Positions 7,745-16,800 of a DNA stretch of 57,562 nt are shown in pieces. The notes below the pieces were generated by a model. The model was not told the origin of the DNA, searched no databases, and saw only the letters and a list, made by a program, of their open reading frames with translations. Every line of letters starts with the position of its first letter. Position 1 is the stretch's first letter. The stretch covers positions 1 through 57,562 of the forward strand of contig JBIIDT010000011.1 of the NCBI GenBank assembly GCA_044238145.1, given 5' to 3'. The position numbers were made by a program, and so were the translations under genes. Origin of the DNA: QWPN01 sp044238145. GTDB taxonomy: Bacteria; Planctomycetota; Planctomycetia; Pirellulales; UBA1268.

Positions 7745-9212
7745 GCAGCGACCGTTCGATGGCCGCCAGTTCGGCGGCCACGGCCGGGGCATCGGCCGGC
7801 CGGTCGGCCTTGTCGTGGGCGATGAGTCGCATCACGATGTCCGCGACCCCGGCGGGCACGTCCGGGGCGGCGTCCCGCAGGTGCAACGGTCCGCCGCGGG
7901 AGATCGCCGCGAGCATCGCGACCATCGACTGCCCCTCGAAGGGGAGGCGGCCGGCGAGCAACTCGTAGAGGATCACGCCCAGGCCGAAGAGATCGCTCTT
8001 CGCGTCGAGATCGTGACTCCCGATCCGCTCGGGCGGCATGTAGGCCGGCGTGCCGATGAGGGCGCCATCCACCGTCACGGTCGAAGGGTCACCGCTGAAG
8101 TCGCGGGCGAGCCCGAAGTCGATGATCCGAACCGTGCGGGCCTCGCCCTCGAGGAAGATGTTGTCGGGCTTGATGTCGCGGTGAACCAGACCGCAGCGGT
8201 GCGCGGCGGCGAGCCCCTCGGCGACCTCGCGGCCGATGCGCACGACCTCCCGCAGCGGCAGGCGGTCGTGGCCGCGGCCGTATGCGGCGAGCGTGTCGCC
8301 GTGGAGAAACTGCATGACGATGAAGGGCAGGCCGCGGTCCTCGTCGACCTGATGGATGGTCATCACGTGCGGATGCTCGACGGCCGCAGCCGCCTGACTT
8401 TCACGGATGAACCGGCGCCGGGCCGCGGGGTCGCGGGCCTTCGCCGGTTTCATCACCTTGATGGCCACGCGGCGATCGAGCCGGGTGTCGCGGGCCAGGT
8501 AGACGCGACCCATCGCCCCGCTGCCGACGAGCCCCAGAATCTCGTACCCGCCGATCCGCTCGGGCATCGGGTCGTCTGCGACGGCGATGGAGACGGACCG
8601 CGATCCGACGCCGTCCGCTGGCATGACGACGGTTTCCGACAGCAGGGAGTCGGGGGAGTGCGTGTCGCCGCTCGCGCGGCGGAGATTGAAGGTGCAGAAC
8701 GGGTCGCCACGATGCATGCAGCTCGTTTCCTCGACGTCGAGCGTCTCGCCGAAGTGCCGGGCCATGCCGCGGATCAGGCCGGCGGCCAGCGGGCACAGCC
8801 GGCGCCGCGAGCTGTAGACGAGGTGCAACTCTTCCGGCGCGACACGGACCGTCTCCAGCACGGGCGGCTCCGCGCCGGGCTTCGCCGTCCGCACCATGGA
8901 GTGGATGAGCGACTCGGTGTGCTCGATCAGGTCGAGCGTCCGCCACGAGGGGTCGACGAGCGGACCGGCCACCTTGACCAGGTGCGGTGCGAGAAACTCC
9001 CCGAACCGGCCGAGCAGGCCGGGCACCGGCTCCTCGATGCCGTCGGCGATCGAATGCAGCAGGGCGACGGCCTCGCCGTCGTCGTAGACGCCGGAGGGGA
9101 GGTAGTTCGCCGTGCTGCCGACGATCGTGGACCGCAGGCCGGCATGCGACGCGGTGGCCGTCGCGAGCATGTCGGCGAACTTCTGGATGTAGAAGAAGAT
9201 GATCCCGTGCAC
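7734..9212 (-). CDS. H-NOX (heme NO-binding) domain fused to a Ser/Thr protein kinase
   Basis: A 492-residue predicted cytosolic protein. Residues 1-178 match the H-NOX/HNOB fold, starting MHGIIFFYIQKF. They have the proximal heme ligand His104 (LIHSMV), Pro117, and the propionate-binding YxSxR motif at Tyr133/Ser135/Arg137 (canonical H102, P115, Y131/S133/R135, all shifted by two). Cys140, Cys165 and Cys173 resemble the metal or redox cysteines of some H-NOX proteins. The position of the distal tyrosine used by O2-binding members is Leu142. A short linker leads to a Hanks-type kinase: GSGAMG, Lys252 in VAIK, HRDIKPDN (344-351), DFG and GTPAYMPPE. All catalytic residues are present and the protein ends with the kinase. 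The start is a GTG at 9212, chosen because H-NOX domains begin M-x-G-(I/L); an ATG-type start 69 bases upstream is less likely. Confidence 0.9.
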   Translation of the reverse strand: MHGIIFFYIQKFADMLATATASHAGLRSTIVGSTANYLPSGVYDDGEAVALLHSIADGIEEPVPGLLGRFGEFLAPHLVKVAGPLVDPSWRTLDLIEHTESLIHSMVRTAKPGAEPPVLETVRVAPEELHLVYSSRRRLCPLAAGLIRGMARHFGETLDVEETSCMHRGDPFCTFNLRRASGDTHSPDSLLSETVVMPADGVGSRSVSIAVADDPMPERIGGYEILGLVGSGAMGRVYLARDTRLDRRVAIKVMKPAKARDPAARRRFIRESQAAAAVEHPHVMTIHQVDEDRGLPFIVMQFLHGDTLAAYGRGHDRLPLREVVRIGREVAEGLAAAHRCGLVHRDIKPDNIFLEGEARTVRIIDFGLARDFSGDPSTVTVDGALIGTPAYMPPERIGSHDLDAKSDLFGLGVILYELLAGRLPFEGQSMVAMLAAISRGGPLHLRDAAPDVPAGVADIVMRLIAHDKADRPADAPAVAAELAAIERSLPAG

Positions 9213-9305
9213 TGGAACCGCGGAGCCTGGGAGGAAGCGATGACGGCCCGAACGGGCTGACCCTGGCACAAAAGGTACCAAGTCGTTCGGAGCGGGCTCC
9301 AGGAA

Positions 9306-10460
9306 CTATTCCCCGGCCCGGCCGAAAGCCGGATCGCCGGGGGGGCTTCCGCAGGTCCTCAGCCGATAGAGGGCCAGGCCATGGGCGGCGTGGTAGAGGG
9401 CTCCACATTCCACGTCGACGTCGGCCGTCTGCTCGAGGAGGCTGGTGAGCCGGTCGGCCGCTCGCGTGACCCAGGGTTCCGCCAGACGGTCGTCGTCGAG
9501 CGCCAGGGCGATCACCTCGAACACGTGGCCGGTGGCTCCGAGGCGGGCGAAGACGTCGGGCGACGTGCCCGGCCGCTCGAAGGAGTGGATGGAAAAACTG
9601 CCGTCGGGCTGCTGGAAGCGGCGGGCCCGGTCGATCGCGTCCTCGAGCACGTCCGCGGCCCGCGCCCAGCCGCTCCCCGGCTCGATCGGCAGGCCGGCTT
9701 TCCGGCGTGCCACCAACGCCGCGGCCAGTCCGTAGAGCCGATGGGCGCCGCCGCAGGCCGCTTCGAAGATCTCGGCCTCGGCCTCCATGGCCACCACCCG
9801 CTCGACATCCCAGCGGTCTCCGTCGCCCGAAGTCCACGCGGCGTCGGGTGGCAGGTAGGCGGCCAGCGCCATGAGGGTCCAGGTGGCCTCCTGGCCGGGC
9901 CGAAGGTCGTGCTTCGCCTGGGTGAGCAGGTCGGCGAGCGTGTAGGGCCGGCCGGCGACGACGAGCGACGCGGAAAGCGGCAGGCCACCGGGTCCATCCG
10001 CGTCCACGCCGCACTGGGACAGGTAGCCGAGCCACTGGTCGGGATGACCCTGGCCCATCGTGCTGCCTTCCTCGACGACCGCCACCACCCCCTGCCTGCC
10101 CGGCCGCAGGATCCAGCCCGTGAGCGAGCCGCCGCCGAGGAGGTGTTCGGTGGCGGGTTTCGCGGTCCCGTCGACGGTGAGCAGGAATTCCGGGCCGAAG
10201 GCGAGAATGCCGTGCACCGCCTGCCAGGCGCCCTGAACGCCGGCATCGAGTCGACGGGCGTCGCGGGCGTGGGCCAGGGCGGCGTCGATCCGCCCGCAGA
10301 GGTCCCGGCGGCCTGCAGCCGTCGCCGGCTCCACGGCCGTGGTGGGGGCTTCCGCGCGGGCCGGCGCAGCGGCGAGGACCGCGAGCAGGACGGCGCTGCC
10401 TCCCACCAGCCACCCGCGCGGCCTGCAGCGAACAGTGGCGGCAGCGGGTGCGTACGGCAT
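9306..10460 (-). CDS. Secreted hypothetical protein, possibly alpha/alpha-barrel
   Basis: I do not recognise a characterised family. The 384-residue protein has a signal peptide (GGSAVLLAVLAAAPARAEA) and is then mostly helical in composition. Repeated alanine- and leucine-rich helices alternate with short motifs such as RFQQPDGSFSIHSF and ECGALYHAAHGLALYRL. This recalls alpha/alpha-toroid proteins, where QxDGSF turns are common. It would act outside the cytoplasmic membrane. It lies 93 bp upstream of the H-NOX kinase gene on the same strand, so a functional link is possible but not shown. Confidence 0.7.
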   Translation of the reverse strand: MPYAPAAATVRCRPRGWLVGGSAVLLAVLAAAPARAEAPTTAVEPATAAGRRDLCGRIDAALAHARDARRLDAGVQGAWQAVHGILAFGPEFLLTVDGTAKPATEHLLGGGSLTGWILRPGRQGVVAVVEEGSTMGQGHPDQWLGYLSQCGVDADGPGGLPLSASLVVAGRPYTLADLLTQAKHDLRPGQEATWTLMALAAYLPPDAAWTSGDGDRWDVERVVAMEAEAEIFEAACGGAHRLYGLAAALVARRKAGLPIEPGSGWARAADVLEDAIDRARRFQQPDGSFSIHSFERPGTSPDVFARLGATGHVFEVIALALDDDRLAEPWVTRAADRLTSLLEQTADVDVECGALYHAAHGLALYRLRTCGSPPGDPAFGRAGE

Positions 10461-10556
10461 GAAACGGGCTCGGGGACAGGCGGCCGTCGTCTCGGGACGA
10501 GCCGTCTAGAATACCCTCGAGTCGCGGAGATCCGAGGTTTCGGCGGAAACGAACCC

Positions 10557-11249
10557 ATGCCATTGTTCTTCGACCCCCTTTACATGCTGTGCATCGCCCC
10601 GGCCGCGCTCCTCGCCATGTGGGCGCAGTGGCGGGTGCATTCGTCGTTCGCGGCCGCCGCCCGGGAGCCGGCTCCGCTGACCGGGGCGGCCGCAGCCCGC
10701 CACATCCTCGATTCGGCCGGGGCCACCGACGTGGAGATCGAGGCCGTCCCCGGGCAGCTGACCGACCACTACGATCCGCGGCACCGGGTGCTGCGGCTCT
10801 CGCCCGACGTGTACGGGCAGCGATCCCTGGCTGCCGTCGGCATCGCGGCCCACGAGGCCGGCCATGCGTTGCAGGATGCGCAGGGTTCGTCGCTGATGGC
10901 GATCCGCAACGCGGCCGTCGGCGTCGCGAACATCGGCAGCGGCTTCGGGCTGCTCGTGTTCATGATCGGGCTGGGAATGGCCCTCCAGGCGGTCGCCTGG
11001 CTCGGCATCGCGCTGTTCGCGGCGACGGTCTTCTTCCAACTCGTGAACCTGCCGGTGGAGATCGATGCCAGCAACCGGGCCAAGGCCCAGCTCGTGCAAC
11101 TCGGCATCGTCCCCGCCGGCGAGATGACCGCCGTCAACCGCGTCCTCAACGCGGCGGCCTGGACCTACGTCGCCGCGACGCTCCACAGCGTGCTCACGCT
11201 GCTCTACTACGCCAGCTATCTGTCCGGTTCGAACGACTCCGACCGCTGA
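10557..11249 (+). CDS. Zinc metallopeptidase, YugP family (membrane)
   Basis: A 230-residue membrane protein of the YugP-type neutral zinc peptidase group. The zinc motif HEAGH is at residues 99-103 (AAHEAGHALQ), followed by transmembrane segments (FGLLVFMIGLGMALQAV, then LGIALFAATVFFQLVNLPVE) and an Asp-rich loop (EIDASNRAK). An N-terminal membrane anchor is present, and the opening FFDPLYMLCIAPA matches the family's usual start. The ATG at 10557 has a -10-like TAGAAT at 10507-10512. The physiological substrate of this family is not known. Confidence 0.88.
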   Translation: MPLFFDPLYMLCIAPAALLAMWAQWRVHSSFAAAAREPAPLTGAAAARHILDSAGATDVEIEAVPGQLTDHYDPRHRVLRLSPDVYGQRSLAAVGIAAHEAGHALQDAQGSSLMAIRNAAVGVANIGSGFGLLVFMIGLGMALQAVAWLGIALFAATVFFQLVNLPVEIDASNRAKAQLVQLGIVPAGEMTAVNRVLNAAAWTYVAATLHSVLTLLYYASYLSGSNDSDR

Positions 11250-11401
11250 CCAGGCGGGTGTGAGCCGGCGGCCGAGCGGGACTCTCTCGTCGGTGCCTGG
11301 CTGGCCGGCGACAGCACCGCTCGTGGCATCTCTCGCCCTCCCTTGGTGGCGGCCACCCAGGAATCGCCCCCGAAGTGGCCTCGTTCAATGGGGAGGGTCG
11401 G

Positions 11402-13627
11402 TCAGGGGAGGACTGGAGAGAGCGGCAGCACCGTGACGTACGACCCCGTCGCGAGGAAGCCGGTCTGCTGGAACGAGCCGTTGACAAACAACCCGGTCCG
11501 TTTGTCCTGCTGGTTCGGCACGAAGTAACTGTTCGAGTTGAGGTACAGGAGCCGGCCCCGCACCCCGATGGTGGCCAGCACCTGGCCTCCGATCGTGATC
11601 CGATCGACGTCGCCATCGAACACCAGCACGGCGGTAAGATCCTGGAGGACCCGGATGTTCCCCCGGAAATCACCCACCACCTTGATCGCGTCGTCCAGGA
11701 ACCGGTCCCCGTAGAACCGGGCCGACGTACCCGCGCCACCGCCGATGATTTCCACGACCCCGAAATCGCCGGGGGCCGCATCGAAGACGCCGACGTTCAG
11801 GATGCCGTCGAACCGGCCGCCGATGCGGAAGTTCTCCTCGCCCGACGCGTTGAAGTCGCTCACCCGCGCGGCAACGATCCGCGACGCCTTCGCCACGTTG
11901 CCGTCGACGAAGAACCGCAGGTCGTCGCTGGTGACGGAGCCGTCGAAGTTGCGGGCCACGCTCACCTCGGCGTCGCCGCCGGTGAGGAGCGAGCTGCCCT
12001 TGAGCACGGAGCCATCGACGGACAGCCGCACGTCGGCCACGCCGCCCTGGATCGTGCCCTGGAAGTCGCGAACAGTCGTCACGGCCAGCTCGCCCTCGGT
12101 GGTCACGAACCGCGTGTTCGCGACGCTGCCCGCGACGCCGACCGTCAGGCCGCCCTGGCCTTGCAGGACCGACGAGACGACGCTGCCGCCCACCGTGCCC
12201 TCGAGGCTGCCGCCGGCGGAAAACGTCGCGTTCCTGACGCCGCCACGGATCCCGTCGTTGATCAGGACGTTCACCGTCACGTCGCCTTGGGGCACCAGTC
12301 CACCGAAGAAGATGTTTCGGCCGACGAACGACGACTTGACCACGTCGCCGGTGACCGCGAGTGCAATGTCGCCGGCGGAGACCACCGACGAGTTCACGAT
12401 GCTGCGGGGCGGGCCGACCGCGCTCGCTGAGACCACCGGCGTCGCACCGACGGTCAGGCCGGTGTCGCCAGCCGACAGCAGCTTGGCCCCGGAGACGTTG
12501 CCGCCGACTTCGACGAGCAGGTCGTCGCCGGCGGAGACGGCGCCGGAGAAGTTGCCCTCCACCTCGGCCCGGCTGGGCCCGACGGCGTTGAACTGGGCTC
12601 CCGGAAGCACGTTGCCTTGCACCCGCAGGTCGAGGCCCGTCGCCGAGTTGACCCGCGCCGTGCCCTTCACGCTCCCGGCGACGGTCAGTCCGATGCCGCC
12701 GAAGACGTCGGCGACCGACACGTCGGTGACGAGAGCCGCCGTCGCGTTGAGTGCGCCGGCGAAGTCGCCGAACACCGCCAGGCCGGGAAACGTCAGCGGG
12801 GCGCCGTCGGTGAGACCCTCCCAGGTCGCCGCGGTCAGGACCGCCGCAGGGCCGACGCCGCTTTGGAAGACCCACGAGCCGCCGGCCGGGCTTTGCAGGT
12901 TCACGGCGCCCGAGAACGTGCCCCGGAAGAGGACGCCGGCGTCGAACGGACCCGCGCCGCCGAGAATCTCGAGCTTCGAGTTCGCCCGCGTGTCGCCCGC
13001 GTTGTTGACGAGAATCCGGCTCGCGGCCGTGGCGCTCTCGATGAGCAGTCGGCCATCGGCCTTGGCGCCGTTCTTCGCACCCAGCAGCATCACCGCGTCG
13101 AGCTGCTCGCGGATGCCGATCGTCGCGTAGGGGCTGAAGCCGTTCGTGAGCAGAATGCCGTAGTCGCTCTCGCCCTCGCCGGTGACCACGTCGACGAACA
13201 GGCCGCCCCCCTTCGAGAAGTTCACCCCGACGAAGCTCGTGAGGATGAAGGCGACGTCGGGGTTGATGGCGGTGCTCGGGCCGCCCCCGGGGGCGAAGGA
13301 GGTGGACGTCACCGTGTTGATGCCCCAAATCACGGAGTCGGCGGTGATCTGGCCGAGGTAGACCGAGCCCACGCCGTTGAACGGCCCGATCGACGAGGGG
13401 ACGAGACCACTCGAGGCGCCGAACGTCAACTGGAAGTCCGGGCTCGCACCGGTGATCGTCACGAAGGCGATGTTGTCGCCGTCGCCGACCGGGGAGTCGC
13501 CGGCGTCACGGAACACGACCGTGCCCGCCGATCCCGTGATCGAGACCGTGACGATGTCACCCGTGCTGTCCGTGAAGACGGCCGCCTGTTGACCACCGAT
13601 CGCCAGCGTGTCCACCGCGAGGGCCAT
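11402..13627 (-). CDS. LEPR-class surface beta-solenoid protein (start disrupted)
   Basis: From the first usable ATG the frame gives 741 residues. The family-type N-terminus lies upstream: in the same frame an ATG at 13756 with a GAGGAG ribosome binding site would give a basic leader and the planctomycete export motif LDRLEPRMALA. However, a TAG stop (13714-13712) interrupts it at codon 15. No ATG, GTG or TTG lies between that stop and 13627. The body has a domain starting DTLAIGG, then SFVGVNF, and about a dozen repeats of roughly 21 residues of the VxGSVxxSxF type. The end contains VDGNVAKASRI, IIGGGAG, GDFRGN and GRLLYLNSNSYF. It is a paralog of the next gene to the right. It may be a pseudogene, a read-through gene, or carry a sequence error. 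Confidence 0.75.
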   Translation of the reverse strand: MALAVDTLAIGGQQAAVFTDSTGDIVTVSITGSAGTVVFRDAGDSPVGDGDNIAFVTITGASPDFQLTFGASSGLVPSSIGPFNGVGSVYLGQITADSVIWGINTVTSTSFAPGGGPSTAINPDVAFILTSFVGVNFSKGGGLFVDVVTGEGESDYGILLTNGFSPYATIGIREQLDAVMLLGAKNGAKADGRLLIESATAASRILVNNAGDTRANSKLEILGGAGPFDAGVLFRGTFSGAVNLQSPAGGSWVFQSGVGPAAVLTAATWEGLTDGAPLTFPGLAVFGDFAGALNATAALVTDVSVADVFGGIGLTVAGSVKGTARVNSATGLDLRVQGNVLPGAQFNAVGPSRAEVEGNFSGAVSAGDDLLVEVGGNVSGAKLLSAGDTGLTVGATPVVSASAVGPPRSIVNSSVVSAGDIALAVTGDVVKSSFVGRNIFFGGLVPQGDVTVNVLINDGIRGGVRNATFSAGGSLEGTVGGSVVSSVLQGQGGLTVGVAGSVANTRFVTTEGELAVTTVRDFQGTIQGGVADVRLSVDGSVLKGSSLLTGGDAEVSVARNFDGSVTSDDLRFFVDGNVAKASRIVAARVSDFNASGEENFRIGGRFDGILNVGVFDAAPGDFGVVEIIGGGAGTSARFYGDRFLDDAIKVVGDFRGNIRVLQDLTAVLVFDGDVDRITIGGQVLATIGVRGRLLYLNSNSYFVPNQQDKRTGLFVNGSFQQTGFLATGSYVTVLPLSPVLP

Positions 13628-13826
13628 TCGCGGCTCGAGCCGGTCGAGCGTGGGGCGGAACGAGCGGCCGCGATGCCCGACCGCCCGACCAGGTCGGCTG
13701 CCGAACAGTTGCTAGAGGAACGACAGCCGGGACCGAGCGCGATTCGCGACCTGCATGCAAGAAATCTCCTCAACGATGACGTCGACTCCCCGCCGACGAC
13801 AGGTGGTCCGACCGCCCGAGGCTAGA

Positions 13827-16800
13827 TCAGGGGCCGGGGACGGTGACCGGCGTCGACGTGGTGGCCGTCGAACCGATCGCGTTCACGGCCCGGACGGCCA
13901 CGTCGTACGTGTTGCCCGGGATCCATGTCCCACCCGCCGAATCGACCGTCAGCTGGATGTCGGTTCCCGGACCCTGCGCCGGGTTGTTGAACCGCCGCCA
14001 CGACGGCGAGCCGGCCAGTGCGTTCGTCGTGTACTCGTAGTACACGACCGGCAGGCCGCCGTTGCTCGTGGGGGCGCCGAAGCTCACCTTGATGCCATCC
14101 GGCCCCGTCGTGGGTCCGGCAGAGAACGGCGTGGGAGCCGTCGGTGCCGTGTAGGTCTGCGGCGTGGTCGGACCGGGCAGCGGCTGCGTCTGCAGGGTCG
14201 GCACGACCTTCCCGTAGCTGCCGGTGAACAGGGAGCCGGTCGCGAAGAACGGATTCGACGTGCTCGGGACGTTCCAGAAGACACCGTCGCCGCTCCCCAA
14301 CGCCTGGAAGTAGCTGTTGGTGTTCATGTAGAGCAGCCGGCCGGTGACGTTGATGTTCGCGACGACCGGCGCGATGGTGTTGCCCGTCACGTACGATCCG
14401 ACGCGACCACCGATCGTGATCCGGTCCACGTTGCCGTTGAATTGCAGGTTCGCCACGAGATCCTGCAACACGCGGAGGTTGCCGCGGAAGTCGCCGTTGA
14501 AGATGAGCGTGTCGGTGTCGAACCGGTCGACGTAGAACCGGGCACTCGCGCCCGCCCCGCCGCCGATGATCGTCACGTTCGTCGCCTGATTCGTGTACGC
14601 GTCGAAGTAGCCAACGTTCACGATCCCGTCGAACCGTCCGCCGATCCCGAAGTTCGGACCTCCCGCTTCCTGCCAGTCGGTCACCCGCTGGGCGACGATC
14701 CGCGAGGCCTTCGACACGTTGCCATCGACGTAGTAGCGAAGATCCCTCACGGCCACCGACCCATCGAAGTTGCCGACGACATCCACGACGGCGTTGCCGC
14801 CGGTCGTGAACGAGCTGGCCTTGAGGACCGAGCCGCCGACGTCGATGTACAGGTCACCCGAGCCGCTCTGCACCGAGCCGGTGAAGTTCCGCCCGACGGT
14901 GACGCTCGTGTCGTCGTCGTCGCCGACCACCTTCACGTTCGTCGCATCGCGGCCGACGTCGAGCACGACGCCGTCGTCAGCGGCGATCAGCGTGCTGTCG
15001 GCGATCGAGCCGCCGACGTCCACGGTCACGCCGCTCGTCGTCGAGATGAACCGGCTCTTCGACACGTTGCCGCCCACCGCCACCGACACCAGGCTCGCCG
15101 CCTGGACCGCCGAGTTGGTCATGTTGCCGGCCACGTCGAGCGTGATGTCCGGATCCTCGTCGTCGAGGCTGTCCGCCTCGGCGAAGAACTGGGAATTGGT
15201 GACGTTGCCACCGATGTCACCCGACAACGCCCCCGCGAACGTCGAGTTGACCACGCTGCCCGCGACGTCGAACGTGATTTCCGAGTCGCCGCTGGTGATC
15301 GTCGACCCGCGGATGCTGCCTCCCACGGCGAGCGAGAACTCGTCGTCGGCCGCCAGCGTCGAATTGACCACGCTGCCCGCGACGGCCAACGTGATGTCGT
15401 TGCTGCTGGCCAGCGTGGCACCCGTCAGGCTGCCACCGACGTTGCCGCTCATGTAATCGCTGCCGGCCTGGATCGTGCCGAGCACGTTGCCGCCAACGGT
15501 GAACGTCGTGCCCTGGTCCGCCGACAGGATCGCCCCCTTCAAGATGCTGCCACCGACGTTGACGCGGAGTTTCGACTCGCTGTTCACGCGGGCGGTCGCG
15601 GTCAGGTTGCCGCGGACATCGAGCGTGACGTCGCCCAGATCCTCGGAGCCCTCCGAGAAACTGTTGATCGTGCCGGCAAAGTTGCCCGCCACCCGCACGT
15701 CTTCCCACGCCTGGGCATTGAGCACGGCGAGCGGCCCCACGTTCCCGAGGAACACGAACTCGCCCGTCGCCGGTCCGCCAAGGTTCACGACGCCGTTGAA
15801 GTTCTGAGCGACGAGCACGCTGGCCCCGAACTCGCCATCACCGCCGATGAGTTGCAACTTCGAGTTCTTCGCGGTGGGCGCGTTCTGCGGGCCAATCAAA
15901 ACGAGGCTTTCGGGCGTCGCGCTTTCGACGAACATTCGACCGTCGACCGACGCCTTGGCGGACGGGCCGAGAAGCACGGTCGCCGCAAGCTCGCGGCGAA
16001 CGCCGATCGTCGAGTAGGCGAGCAGGCCGTCGGTCAGCAGGATGCCGAGATTCGGGATCGTCACGCCCTGGTAGGCGTAGTCGCCTCCCTGGACGACGTC
16101 GACGAAGATGCCGCCGCCCTCCGTGAGGTTCCGATTCGTGAAGTTGACGCCGACGAACGTGGTCAGCCGGAACTCGGGCTGGATCCACTCGGCGAGCGTC
16201 AGGGCGCCGGCCGTCGTGCCGGCGGCGGTCGTGTTGTCGAACACGAGCGTCGTCGTGTTCGTGACGGCATCGAACACCACGGACGTGACCGTCCCGAACG
16301 ACGGGGCGCCGACGGTCGTGTTGGAGAGGAGCGGCGTCGCGCAGACGAACGCCCCGACCGGGAACGTCGCGGTCTGATTGCCTTCGAGCGTGAGCGTGTT
16401 GCTGCCCGCGGTCGACTGCGTGAAGCCGATCGGCGCGAGAGCGCCCGAGATCGGACCGGCGGCGTAATTCGCGGCGACCTCGGCCGAGGACAGGGCGCGA
16501 TCGTAGATCGCGAACTGGTTCATCGAGCCGACAAAGCCGGCGTCCTGCGCAAACTGCGAGCGGCCAAGGAAGTTGTTGACGGCCTCGATGCCGGAGAGAT
16601 TTGTATCGCCGAGCAACAACTGACCGATCTGCACGCCGTCGATGTAATAGACCATCGTGGCGGTGGCGTCGTCGATCGTGACCGTGGCGAGATGCGGCGT
16701 GCCATCGTTGTAGGACCCGGGATTGTCGATAAACTGCTCGCCGAGGTCCTCGCTGTTCTTGATCGCCGCTCGGCTGCCACCGGCGTTGTTCAGCGGGGAG

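Noticed and set aside
14770..15640. Regularly spaced DNA repeats that could look like a CRISPR or minisatellite
   Set aside because: The period of about 63-66 bases corresponds to the roughly 21-residue solenoid repeats of the surface protein; the units are degenerate at DNA level and there are no identical repeats with unique spacers.
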